Assembly (NCBI RefSeq): GCF_004322755.1 | Contig: NZ_CP036401.1 | Coordinates: 496,001-560,000, forward strand | Length of the DNA: 64,000 nt | Reading direction: 5' to 3' | DNA from: Pseudoduganella albidiflava | Lineage (GTDB): Bacteria; Pseudomonadota; Gammaproteobacteria; Burkholderiales; Burkholderiaceae_D | Part shown: piece after piece, positions 52,076 to 59,983 of the stretch | Layout: each line of letters opens with the position of its first letter | How positions within the stretch are numbered: position 1 is the stretch's first letter | Notes under the pieces: model-generated | What the model was told of the DNA's origin: nothing | Database searches by the model: none | Seen by the model: only the letters and a program-made list of their open reading frames with translations | Made by a program: the position numbers and the translations under genes

Positions 52076-53173
52076 ATGTTTTCTTTCCTTGTAAGCTTTG
52101 TCGCTTCAGCCCTGCTGACCTTATTGGTCATCAAGGAGGCGCGGCTGCACGGTCCTGCGCTGGATGCCGATTTCCATGGCGTGCAAAAGGTACACTCGCA
52201 CAATGTGGCGCGGATCGGCGGGCTGTCGATCTTCCTGGCCGTCGCGCTGTCGGCCTGCATTTCCGTCTGGCGCGTGCCGGCATTGACGACCTGGATGCTG
52301 TCGCTGATGGCGTGCAGTGCCTGCGCATTTGTCGGCGGCATCGTCGAGGATTACACGGGGCGTGTTTCGGCCGCGCGCCGATTGCTGCTGACCATGGTGG
52401 CCGCATTGCTCGGCTATTATCTGCTCGATGCCCGCATCGACCGTATCGACTGGATCGATACAGTGTGGCCGCTGCCCTATATCTGGCTGACCCTGCCGCT
52501 GACGGTGTTATCGGTGGCCGGCATCGCGAATGCCGTGAATATCATCGACGGTTTTAATGGCCTGGCCAGCGTCGTCACGATATGCATGCTGCTGTCGCTC
52601 GGCTATGTGGCGCTGCAGGTCAACGATATGTTCGTGCTGGTGGCGGCGCTGATGGTGGCCGGCGCCACCGCCGGCTTCCTGATCTGGAACTATCCGGTCG
52701 GCCTGATATTCCTCGGCGATGGCGGCGCCTATTTTATCGGTTTCATGCTGGGCGAACTGGCATTGCTGCTGGTGATGCGCAATCCACAAGTGTCGACCTG
52801 GTACGCCGCGCTGCTGCTGATCTATCCGGCGTTTGAAACATTATTTTCCGTGTATCGCCGCATGTTCATCCGCGGCAAATCACCGGCCATGCCGGACGGT
52901 ATTCACCTGCACAGCCTGATATTCCGCCGCGTGGTGCAATGGGCCGTGGGCCACAAGGATGCGCGGGCGCTGATGCGCCGCAATTCGCTGACATCGCCTT
53001 ACCTGTGGATGTTTTCGCTGATGGCGGTAATACCCGCCACCGTATTCTGGCGCTATACCGGTGTGCTGATGCTATTCTGCCTGCTGTTCATTATCAGTTA
53101 TGTCTGGTTATATGTCCGGATCGTCCGATTTAAAGCGCCGCGTTGGATGATTCGCCACAAAAAGAACCAGTAA
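52076..53173 (+). CDS. WecA/WbpL-like undecaprenyl-phosphate sugar-1-phosphate transferase
   Basis: 365 aa from ATG 52076 (MFSFLVSFVASALL). Polytopic membrane enzyme of the MraY/WecA superfamily that loads a sugar phosphate on undecaprenyl phosphate to begin O-antigen or related glycan synthesis. About ten helices. Motifs: VHSHNVARIGGLSIF, the acidic FVGGIVEDYTGRVSA, NAVNIIDGFNGLAS, IFLGDGGAYFIGFMLGELA and the basic DGIHLHSLIFRR (the H-x-H motif). The sugar is not predictable. It follows the rhamnose genes and precedes an H-NS gene. Confidence 0.9.
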   Translation: MFSFLVSFVASALLTLLVIKEARLHGPALDADFHGVQKVHSHNVARIGGLSIFLAVALSACISVWRVPALTTWMLSLMACSACAFVGGIVEDYTGRVSAARRLLLTMVAALLGYYLLDARIDRIDWIDTVWPLPYIWLTLPLTVLSVAGIANAVNIIDGFNGLASVVTICMLLSLGYVALQVNDMFVLVAALMVAGATAGFLIWNYPVGLIFLGDGGAYFIGFMLGELALLLVMRNPQVSTWYAALLLIYPAFETLFSVYRRMFIRGKSPAMPDGIHLHSLIFRRVVQWAVGHKDARALMRRNSLTSPYLWMFSLMAVIPATVFWRYTGVLMLFCLLFIISYVWLYVRIVRFKAPRWMIRHKKNQ

Positions 53174-53240
53174 ATACAAACTTGGTGTATATTTCGCACA
53201 GAAACACGTTTCCCGATCATTTTTCACAAAGGAATAGACG

Positions 53241-53549
53241 ATGGATCTGTCGAATTTGTCAGCCTCCGATTTGCGCAATCTGCAGGAACAGGTCAAGCGC
53301 GAGTTGAAAAAACGCGAATCGCACGACCTGCAAAAGGCCAAGGATGAGATTTTTGCGATTGCCCAGCGCGTCGGCTTGCCGCTGAAGGATCTGATCGCTG
53401 CCAATCCCCGTGGTAAAGGCGGTACCGTTGCCGCGCGTTTCCGCAACCCGGGCGACGCGGGCCAGCAATGGACCGGCCGCGGCCGCCAGCCGAAATGGGT
53501 AAAGGACTGGCTGGATTCGGGTAAATCCATCGATGATCTCCGAATCTGA
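53241..53549 (+). CDS. H-NS family nucleoid-associated protein
   Basis: 102 aa. N-terminal coiled-coil oligomerisation segment (LSASDLRNLQEQVKRELKKRE, in parts residues 7-27). C-terminal DNA-binding domain with FRNPGDAGQQWTGRGRQPKWV, containing the core W-x-G-R-G-R-x-P that reads the AT-rich minor groove. ATG 53241 follows AAAGGA by 8 nt. Such proteins silence AT-rich and foreign genes. Its place inside the O-antigen cluster may reflect local control. A dispersed repeat follows directly. Confidence 0.93.
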   Translation: MDLSNLSASDLRNLQEQVKRELKKRESHDLQKAKDEIFAIAQRVGLPLKDLIAANPRGKGGTVAARFRNPGDAGQQWTGRGRQPKWVKDWLDSGKSIDDLRI

Positions 53550-53552
53550 TTA

Positions 53553-53713
53553 GACCTCGATAAGCCTATCCCGCAACGCTTGTTGAAGGGACCTCGATAA
53601 ACCTATTGCGCAACGCCAGCCGCTGGTCTGCGGTACTCGCTGTACTGAAGTACAGCTCCGTTCCTCAACCAGGTCTGACGTCGCTCATTACGGTTTCTCG
53701 AGGCCCCGAGGCA
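53553..53713. repeat. Dispersed 126-bp repeat, copy B, with a 37-nt partial duplication
   Basis: 53588-53713 matches 30087-30213 in direct orientation with few changes, including the compensated hairpin CTGTACT/AGTACAG. A truncated extra copy of its first 27 nt (GACCTCGATAAGCC...) lies at 53553, 37 nt upstream. It begins 3 bp after the H-NS stop. The rest of this 338-bp gap (53714-53887) shows no gene, only a possible promoter region before the mutase. Confidence 0.88.
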
Positions 53714-53887
53714 CCACATCAGAGTCAAAAGCAAGGTAATGGCTGAACTGACCGACCTTGCCGCGCATAGGACTCAGGTTGTGCATGGCAGCAAGCCGGG
53801 CTTGCCTGACGCTGCCAACGCACTTACTATACCGGTTGTTTTCATTTCATAAAGCCGGCTGCCCGCTCAGCCCGGGCTCCGACATTC

Positions 53888-55270
53888 ATGGTCTCCCTCT
53901 CGAAATCCATCTTCAAAGCCTACGATATCCGCGGCATCATCGATAACACCCTCGATGCGGGCATCGCCCGCCAGATCGGCCATGCCTTCGGCGCGGCCGC
54001 GCTGGCGAAGGGGGAGCGCGCGGTCGTGATCGGCCGCGACGGGCGCCTGTCCGGCCCGGCGCTGGCTGGCGCGCTGGCCGAGGGCTTGCAGGCGGCGGGC
54101 GTGGATGTCATCGACCTGGGTGTCGTTGCCACGCCGATGGTGTACTTCGGTACCAACGTGCTGGACACGAAGTCCGGCATCATGGTCACCGGCAGCCACA
54201 ATCCGCCCGACTACAACGGCTTCAAGATGGTGCTGGCCGGCGAGGCGATCTACGGCGACGCGATCACCGGCCTGCACGAGCGCATCGCTTCCGGCGAACT
54301 GCGGCCGGCCGCGCAGCCGGGCAGCTACCGCACGCACGACATCCGCGCCGCCTACCTGGAACGCATCATCGGCGACGTGAAAGTGGCCCGGCCGATCAAG
54401 ATCGCCGTCGATTGCGGCAACGGCGTGGCCGGCGCCTTCGCGGGCGACCTGTACCGCGGCATGGGCTGCGAAGTGATCGAGCTGTTCTGCGAGGTGGACG
54501 GCAATTTCCCGAACCACCACCCGGACCCGGCGCATCCGGAAAACCTGCAGGACCTGATCCGCTGCCTGCGCGAGACCGATGCCGAGATCGGCCTGGCCTT
54601 CGACGGCGACGGCGACCGGCTGGGGCTCGTCACCAAGGATGGCCAGATCATTTATCCGGACCGGCAGATGATGCTGTTCGCGGCCGATGTGCTGTCGCGC
54701 GTGCCGGGCGAGCAAATCCTGTATGACGTGAAGTGCACGCGCCACCTGGCGCCGTATATCGAGAAGGCCGGCGGCAAGCCGCTGATGTACAAGACCGGCC
54801 ACTCGCTGGTCAAGGCCAAGCTGAAGGAAACCGGCGCCCCGCTGGGCGGCGAGATGAGCGGCCACATCTTCTTCAAGGAACGCTGGTACGGGTTCGACGA
54901 CGGCCTGTATGCCGGCGCGCGCATGCTGGAAATCCTGACGAAGGAAGCCGATCCTTCCGCGCTGCTGAACGCGCTGCCGCAATCGGACAGCACGCCGGAA
55001 CTGCACCTGCACCTGAAGGAAGGCGAGAACTTCGCGCTGATGGACAAGCTGCGGGCGGACGCGAAATTCCCCGGCAACGAACGCATCATCGACATCGACG
55101 GCTTGCGCGTCGAGTATGCCGATGGCTTCGGCCTGGCGCGTTCCTCGAACACCACGCCGGTCATCGTGCTGCGCTTCGAAGCGGAGACCCCGCAAGCGCT
55201 GGCGCGCATCCAGGGCCAGTTCCGCGACGTGATCCTGACCGCCAAGCCGGACGCGCAGTTACCGTTCTGA
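53888..55270 (+). CDS. Phosphomannomutase/phosphoglucomutase
   Basis: 460 aa. Alpha-D-phosphohexomutase, AlgC/ManB type, interconverting mannose or glucose 1- and 6-phosphates for nucleotide sugars. Motifs: FKAYDIRGII, GRDGRLSGPAL, the phosphoserine loop TGSHNPPDYNGFK (Ser103), the Mg site FDGDGDRLG, the sugar-binding GEMSGHIFF and the C-terminal phosphate loop ARSSNTTPVIVLRFEA (RxSNTxP). Length equals AlgC (about 463). It could feed the glucose-1-phosphate used by rfbA, and GDP-mannose. It starts a second envelope unit with waaC and waaA. Confidence 0.93.
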   Translation: MVSLSKSIFKAYDIRGIIDNTLDAGIARQIGHAFGAAALAKGERAVVIGRDGRLSGPALAGALAEGLQAAGVDVIDLGVVATPMVYFGTNVLDTKSGIMVTGSHNPPDYNGFKMVLAGEAIYGDAITGLHERIASGELRPAAQPGSYRTHDIRAAYLERIIGDVKVARPIKIAVDCGNGVAGAFAGDLYRGMGCEVIELFCEVDGNFPNHHPDPAHPENLQDLIRCLRETDAEIGLAFDGDGDRLGLVTKDGQIIYPDRQMMLFAADVLSRVPGEQILYDVKCTRHLAPYIEKAGGKPLMYKTGHSLVKAKLKETGAPLGGEMSGHIFFKERWYGFDDGLYAGARMLEILTKEADPSALLNALPQSDSTPELHLHLKEGENFALMDKLRADAKFPGNERIIDIDGLRVEYADGFGLARSSNTTPVIVLRFEAETPQALARIQGQFRDVILTAKPDAQLPF

Positions 55271-55286
55271 GCCGCCTCTCCCATCG

Positions 55287-56261
55287 ATGAACATCCTGCT
55301 GGTGCGCGTCTCCTCGCTGGGGGACGTGCTGCACAACATGCCCATCGTGGCGGACATCCGCCGCCACTTCCCGGACGCTAACATCGACTGGGTGGTGGAA
55401 GAGGGCTATGTGAGCCTGGTCCGGCTGAACAGCGAAGTCCGCCACGTCATTCCGTTCGCGCTGCGCCGCTGGCGCAAGAACCTGCGCGACAAGGCGGTGC
55501 GCGGCGAGATCGGAGCATTCTTTCGCCGCGTGCGGGAAGTCGAATACGACTACGTGTTCGACACGCAGGGCCTGCTGAAGACCGGCGTGATCATGGGCGC
55601 CGCCCGGGTCCGGAAGGGCGGCCAGAAGGTGGGCCTGGCCAACGGCAGCGAGGGCTCCGGCTACGAAGGCATCTCCCGCATCTTCCACACGAAAAGCATC
55701 CCGCTCGATCCGCGCACGCACGCCGTGGCGCGCGGCCGCCTGGTGGCCAGCGCCGCGCTGGGCTATGCCGTCGACACGCCGGCGGACTTCGGCCTGCCCG
55801 AGGTGGCCGACGACGAGCCGCGGCCGGACTGGATGCCCGCCGGACCGTATGCCGTGTACTTCCATGGCACCGCGCGCGATGCGAAGAAGTGGGCCCCGGC
55901 CAACTGGATCGCGCTGGGCCGCGAGCTGGCGCCGATGACGATCCTGCTGCCATGGGGTTCGCCCAAGGAAAAGGCCGAGGCGGAAGCGCTGGCCGCCGCC
56001 ATCCCGAATGCGCGCGTGCTGCCGAAGCTGCCGATGGCGGACGCGGTGATGCTGGCGCGCCGCGCCACGCTGGCCATCGGCGTCGATACGGGCCTGACCC
56101 ACATCGCTGCCGCGTTCAGCCGGCCGGTGGTCGAGATCTACTGCGATTCGCCGCGCTGGAAAACCGAAGGCAACTGGTCGCCGAAGATCATCAATCTGGG
56201 CGACCGGGGCAATGCGCCGTCCGTGGCCGAGGTGGCGGCGGCCGCCAAGAGCCTGCTGTGA
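55287..56261 (+). CDS. waaC: Lipopolysaccharide heptosyltransferase I
   Basis: 324 aa. GT9 enzyme that adds the first heptose to Kdo2-lipid A. Landmarks: ILLVRVSSLGDVLHNMP at the N-terminus, DYVFDTQGLLKTG, FHGTARDAKKWAPANW, LPWGSPKEKAEAEALA and IGVDTGLTHIAAAF. Starts 16 nt after the mutase stop. The ADP-heptose pathway is partly represented by gmhB at 59.4 kb. It precedes waaA, the Kdo transferase, by 10 nt. Confidence 0.94.
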   Translation: MNILLVRVSSLGDVLHNMPIVADIRRHFPDANIDWVVEEGYVSLVRLNSEVRHVIPFALRRWRKNLRDKAVRGEIGAFFRRVREVEYDYVFDTQGLLKTGVIMGAARVRKGGQKVGLANGSEGSGYEGISRIFHTKSIPLDPRTHAVARGRLVASAALGYAVDTPADFGLPEVADDEPRPDWMPAGPYAVYFHGTARDAKKWAPANWIALGRELAPMTILLPWGSPKEKAEAEALAAAIPNARVLPKLPMADAVMLARRATLAIGVDTGLTHIAAAFSRPVVEIYCDSPRWKTEGNWSPKIINLGDRGNAPSVAEVAAAAKSLL

Positions 56262-56271
56262 AGGGGATGGC

Positions 56272-57558
56272 TTGATCCGGCTGCTGTATTCCCTGGCCTG
56301 GCGGCTGGCGCTGCCGCTGGTGCTCGCGCGCCTGTGGTGGCGCGGGCGCCGCGAACCCGGCTACCGGCAATTCTGGAATGAACGCCTGGGCATCTACGGC
56401 CGGCGTGCCGCCAACGACGAGCCGCTGACGATCTGGGTGCACGCGGTATCGGTGGGCGAGACACGCGCCGCGGAACCGCTGGTGGAAGCACTGCTCAAGC
56501 GCTACCCGCGCGGCCGCATCGTTCTCACGCATATGACGCCGACCGGCCGCGCCACCGGCAAGAGCCTGTTCGGCAAGCACGGCGCGCGCGTCGTGCAATC
56601 CTACCTGCCGTATGACCTGCCGGCCCTGGTGCGGCGTTTCATCGCGCATTTCGAGCCGCGCGTCTGCATCCTGATGGAAACGGAAGTGTGGCCCAACCTG
56701 ATCCATGGCTGCAACCGGCGCAATGTGCCGGTGGTGCTGGCCAATGCGCGCCTGTCCGAGCGCTCGCTGCGCAAGGCGCGCAAGCTGGGCCGGCTGATGA
56801 GCGACGCCGCGCGCGGCATCTCGCTGGTGGCCGCGCAGACGGAAGACGATGCGCAGCGGGTGCGCGCGCTGGGCGTGGCCAACGTGGCCGTCACCGGCAG
56901 CATCAAGTTCGACGTGGCGGTGCCGCCGGCCGCGCTGGCCACCGGCACGCAACTGAAACACCAGTTCGGCACCGGGCGCCCGGTGCTGCTGTGCGCCAGC
57001 ACGCGCGAAGGCGAGGAAGAAGCGATCCTCGACGCCTTCCAGGCCGCCGCGCTGCCGGAAGGAACGCTGCTGCTGCTGGTGCCGCGCCATCCGCAACGCT
57101 TCGATGCCGTCGAGGCGATGGTGCGCGAGCGTTCGCTGGCCGTGCAGCGGCGTTCGGCGCTGGCGCAACCGGGCGCGCGCGTCGATGCCGCCACCCGTGT
57201 GGTGCTGGGCGATTCGATGGGGGAGATGTTCGCCTACTACGCCACGTGCGACGTTGCCTTCATCGGCGGCAGCCTGGCGCCGCTGGGCGGGCAGAACCTG
57301 ATCGAGGCGGCGGCGCTGGCCAGGCCGGTGCTGATCGGCCAGCACACCTTCAATTTCGCACAGGTGACCGAGGATGCCGTGGCCGCGGGTGGCGCGCTGC
57401 GCGTGCTCGACGCCGCCGACCTGATGGCGCAGGCGGCCCGGCTGCTGCGCGACGACGCCGCGCGCCAGGCCATGGGCCAGGCCGGCCTGGCGTTCGCCAA
57501 CCGGCACCGGGGCGCCACGGCCCGTACCATCGACCTGCTGCCGCCGCTGGCTGACTAG
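56272..57558 (+). CDS. waaA: 3-deoxy-D-manno-octulosonic acid transferase
   Basis: 428 aa, usual length about 425. Transfers Kdo to lipid A precursors. No in-frame ATG or GTG lies between the waaC stop and the family start; TTG 56272 with AGGGGA just upstream (56262-56267) gives MIRLLYSLAWRLALPLVLARL, a normal KdtA membrane-anchored N-terminus. Further motifs: WVHAVSVGETRAAEPLVEAL, LMETEVWPNLI, GSIKFDVAVPP, CASTREGEEEAIL, VGDSMGEMF-like LGDSMGEMFAYY and FIGGSLAPLGGQNLIEAA. An ATG at 56267 opens only ATG-GCT-TGA, overlapping the TTG. Confidence 0.93.
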   Translation: MIRLLYSLAWRLALPLVLARLWWRGRREPGYRQFWNERLGIYGRRAANDEPLTIWVHAVSVGETRAAEPLVEALLKRYPRGRIVLTHMTPTGRATGKSLFGKHGARVVQSYLPYDLPALVRRFIAHFEPRVCILMETEVWPNLIHGCNRRNVPVVLANARLSERSLRKARKLGRLMSDAARGISLVAAQTEDDAQRVRALGVANVAVTGSIKFDVAVPPAALATGTQLKHQFGTGRPVLLCASTREGEEEAILDAFQAAALPEGTLLLLVPRHPQRFDAVEAMVRERSLAVQRRSALAQPGARVDAATRVVLGDSMGEMFAYYATCDVAFIGGSLAPLGGQNLIEAAALARPVLIGQHTFNFAQVTEDAVAAGGALRVLDAADLMAQAARLLRDDAARQAMGQAGLAFANRHRGATARTIDLLPPLAD

Positions 57559-57571
57559 GCGAAGCCGGTCG

Positions 57572-58696
57572 TTACGGGAACAGCACCGGCAGCTCCTGGG
57601 AGCGGCGGCGCAGCAACTGCTTGGCTTCCTCGTATTGCGGATAGACGCGGCCCACGTGTGCCCAGAAACGCGGGCTGTGGTTCATCTCATGGATATGCGC
57701 CAGCTCGTGCGCCACCACGTAGTCGATCAGCGGCAGCGAAAAGAACATCAGCTTCCAGTTCAGCCGGATCACGCGGCCCACCGTGCAGGAGCCCCAGCGG
57801 GCATCGGCCGACGAGACCGACATCGAGGCGTATTGCACGCCCACGCGCGGCGCATACAGGTCCAGGCGCTGGGCGAACAGGCCTTCGGCCTGCTGCTTGT
57901 ACCAGTTCTTCACGCGCTCCCTGACCAGCAGCTCGGTGGCGCCCTGTACCAGGCCCAGCGACAGTTCCCGGGTGTCCGGATCGAACTCGGTACGGTTGCG
58001 CATGGCGTGCTGCAGGCGCAGCGTGATCTCGCCGCCAAGGTAGGGCAGCCTGGCACCGTCTTTCCATTCCACCGGCGGCTTTTCCAGCCGCGCGGCGCGG
58101 CGCTGGCGCCGGTCGTCGAGTTTCGACAGGATCCAGTTCTGCTTGGCGCGGATGGCATTCTCGATGTCGGCCAGCGTGCAGCGCTTCGGCGCCGTCACGC
58201 GCAGGCCGTCGTCATCGACCATGAAGCCGATCGAGCGGCGCGTGGAACGCCGCAGCATGTATTCGAGGATGAAGCTGCCCACCAGCACCTGGCGGCGTTC
58301 CATGCCATCGGCCGGCGGGAGCACGGGCGACTGATCCGGCCGGCGCAGCGGCACCGGTGGGCGCAGCAGGTTGACGGTGGCCGGAGCCGGGATGGGGAAG
58401 GGCAGGACAGGCAAGGGAGGGAACGGCGCCGGCGCGTCGGCGAGAACATCAGCTGGCACCCGAGCTGGCGCTTGTGATGGCACCTGGGCCGGTGCCGCTG
58501 CGGCGGCGGAAAATAGATCGAGCTGGAGGTCGGCCTGGGCGGGATCGGCAATGGCGGCGCCCGCGCCGCCATTGCCGCCGCTGTTGTCTGCGCTGTTGTC
58601 TGCGCTGCTGTCAGATTTCTCGCTGGCCTGGGTACGGCTTTCTAGCCAGCGCTGTAGGCGTGGGGCGAAATGACGCGCATTTCTGATTCTATCCAC
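57572..58696 (-). CDS. SprT/YgjP-like (M48/DUF45-type) metal-dependent hydrolase
   Basis: 374 aa if started at GTG 58696, which has AGGTGG before it and overlaps the plsC end by 55 nt; 243 aa if started at ATG 58303. The conserved domain begins near MERRQVLVGSFILEYMLRRS. The zinc site is YVVAHELAHIHEMNHSPRFW (H-E-L-A-H plus downstream His), with ADARWGSC before it, as in YgjP. The extra N-terminal 130 residues are Ala/Pro-rich with LQLDLFSAA, a segment I associate with beta-proteobacterial members. Function unknown; last gene of the minus-strand run from lnt. Confidence 0.82.
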   Translation of the reverse strand: MDRIRNARHFAPRLQRWLESRTQASEKSDSSADNSADNSGGNGGAGAAIADPAQADLQLDLFSAAAAAPAQVPSQAPARVPADVLADAPAPFPPLPVLPFPIPAPATVNLLRPPVPLRRPDQSPVLPPADGMERRQVLVGSFILEYMLRRSTRRSIGFMVDDDGLRVTAPKRCTLADIENAIRAKQNWILSKLDDRRQRRAARLEKPPVEWKDGARLPYLGGEITLRLQHAMRNRTEFDPDTRELSLGLVQGATELLVRERVKNWYKQQAEGLFAQRLDLYAPRVGVQYASMSVSSADARWGSCTVGRVIRLNWKLMFFSLPLIDYVVAHELAHIHEMNHSPRFWAHVGRVYPQYEEAKQLLRRRSQELPVLFP

Positions 58697-59382
58697 TGTT
58701 CCACCTGTTCCATCATGCCGTCGGGAGTTTGCCCTTCCGACGAAATCGGCTTGCCGACCGAGACCGTGATCTTGCCGGGATACTTGATAAACGAATTCTT
58801 TGGCCAGCACTCGCCGGAGTTCACCGCGATCGGTATCACCGGTACGCCGGTCTCGATCGCGAGGCGCGTGCCGCCGCTTTTGTACTTGCCCGCCTGGCCC
58901 ACCGGGATGCGCGTGCCTTCCGGGAACATGATAATCCATTGGCCGTCTTTCAGGCGACGCTTTCCATGTGCAACCACCATCCGGAACGCATTCTTGCCCT
59001 GCTTGCGGTCGATCGGGATCATGCGCAGCAGCGCGATGCCCCAGCCGAAGAACGGGATGTACAGGATCTCCTTCTTGAACACGAAGACCAGCGGGCGTGG
59101 CAGGTTCGCCAGCAGGAAGATGGTCTCCCAGGCCGACTGGTGTTTCGACAGCACGATGGCCGGGCTGTCCGGGAAATTCTCGTGGCCCTTGAACTCGTAA
59201 TGGATGCCGCAAACGACTTTCGCCAGCCACACGACGAACACGTTCCAGCGCGACGTGACGTAGTAGCGCTTGTTGTAAGGCAGCGGCGCCGCCAGCATGC
59301 AGACGAACGACCAGATCACGGTGGCGATGGCCATCACCACGGCGAAAACGAGGGAACGCAGGAACAGGACGGCTTTACGCAA
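58642..59382 (-). CDS. plsC: 1-acyl-sn-glycerol-3-phosphate acyltransferase
   Basis: 246 aa. Membrane helix FLRSLVFAVVMAIATVIWSF at the N-terminus. PlsC motifs: VLSKHQSAWETI (H-x4-D/E: HQSAWE), KKEILYIPFFGWGIALLRMIPIDR in two parts, IIMFPEGTRIPVG and PVIPIAVNSGECWPK. The HQSAWE variant with Glu replaces the usual H-x4-D and is common in this beta-proteobacterial subfamily. It follows gmhB by 36 bp. It probably supplies phosphatidic acid. Confidence 0.92.
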   Translation of the reverse strand: MRKAVLFLRSLVFAVVMAIATVIWSFVCMLAAPLPYNKRYYVTSRWNVFVVWLAKVVCGIHYEFKGHENFPDSPAIVLSKHQSAWETIFLLANLPRPLVFVFKKEILYIPFFGWGIALLRMIPIDRKQGKNAFRMVVAHGKRRLKDGQWIIMFPEGTRIPVGQAGKYKSGGTRLAIETGVPVIPIAVNSGECWPKNSFIKYPGKITVSVGKPISSEGQTPDGMMEQVEQWIESEMRVISPHAYSAG

Positions 59383-59418
59383 CGCGGTACTCCAATAGTT
59401 TCAGGAAGGATCCAGCCT

Positions 59419-59973
59419 TTATGGCGTGGGGGTCTTCAGGATGTGCTGCACGGTGGCCGCCAGGTCCGGGAACGTCAGCGTGCCGGGCGGCAGGCCGCCG
59501 GTCGCCTCGGTTTTTTCCCCTTTGCCGGTGCGCACCAGGAACGGCACGCAGCCGCTGATGAAGCCGGACTGCAGGTCGCGCAGCGAATCGCCCACCGTGG
59601 GCACGCCCTTCAGGCTGACCTGGTAGCGCTTCGAGATCTCGGCGAACATGCCCGGCTTCGGCTTGCGGCAATCGCAATTGTCCGCGGCCGCGTGGGGGCA
59701 GAAAAATACGGCATCGATATCGGCACCCACCTGCAGCGCCAGCCGGTGCATCTTCGCGTGGATTGCATTGAGCGTGGTGATGTCGAACAGCTGCCGCGCG
59801 ATGCCGGACTGGTTCGACGCGATCACCACGCGGTAATTCGCCTGGTTCAGGCGGGCGATCGCTTCCAGGGAGCCGGGAATGGGGATCCACTCGTCCGGGG
59901 ACTTGATGAAGTCCGGCGAATCGTGGTTGATCACGCCATCCCGGTCCAGGATGATCAGTTTCGGCTGCGGCAT
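59419..59973 (-). CDS. gmhB: D-glycero-beta-D-manno-heptose-1,7-bisphosphate 7-phosphatase
   Basis: 184 aa. HAD-type phosphatase of the ADP-heptose pathway. Motifs: LIILDRDGVINHDSPDF (nucleophile Asp in DRDG), VIASNQSGIARQ, the zinc-binding loop FFCPHAAADNCDCRKPKPGMF with its Cys/His set (in two parts), and VGDSLRDLQSG. It lies 10 nt after glyS, as in many Burkholderiales, and works with waaC in inner-core LPS building. Confidence 0.95.
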   Translation of the reverse strand: MPQPKLIILDRDGVINHDSPDFIKSPDEWIPIPGSLEAIARLNQANYRVVIASNQSGIARQLFDITTLNAIHAKMHRLALQVGADIDAVFFCPHAAADNCDCRKPKPGMFAEISKRYQVSLKGVPTVGDSLRDLQSGFISGCVPFLVRTGKGEKTEATGGLPPGTLTFPDLAATVQHILKTPTP

Positions 59974-59983
59974 CCGTGCTTCC

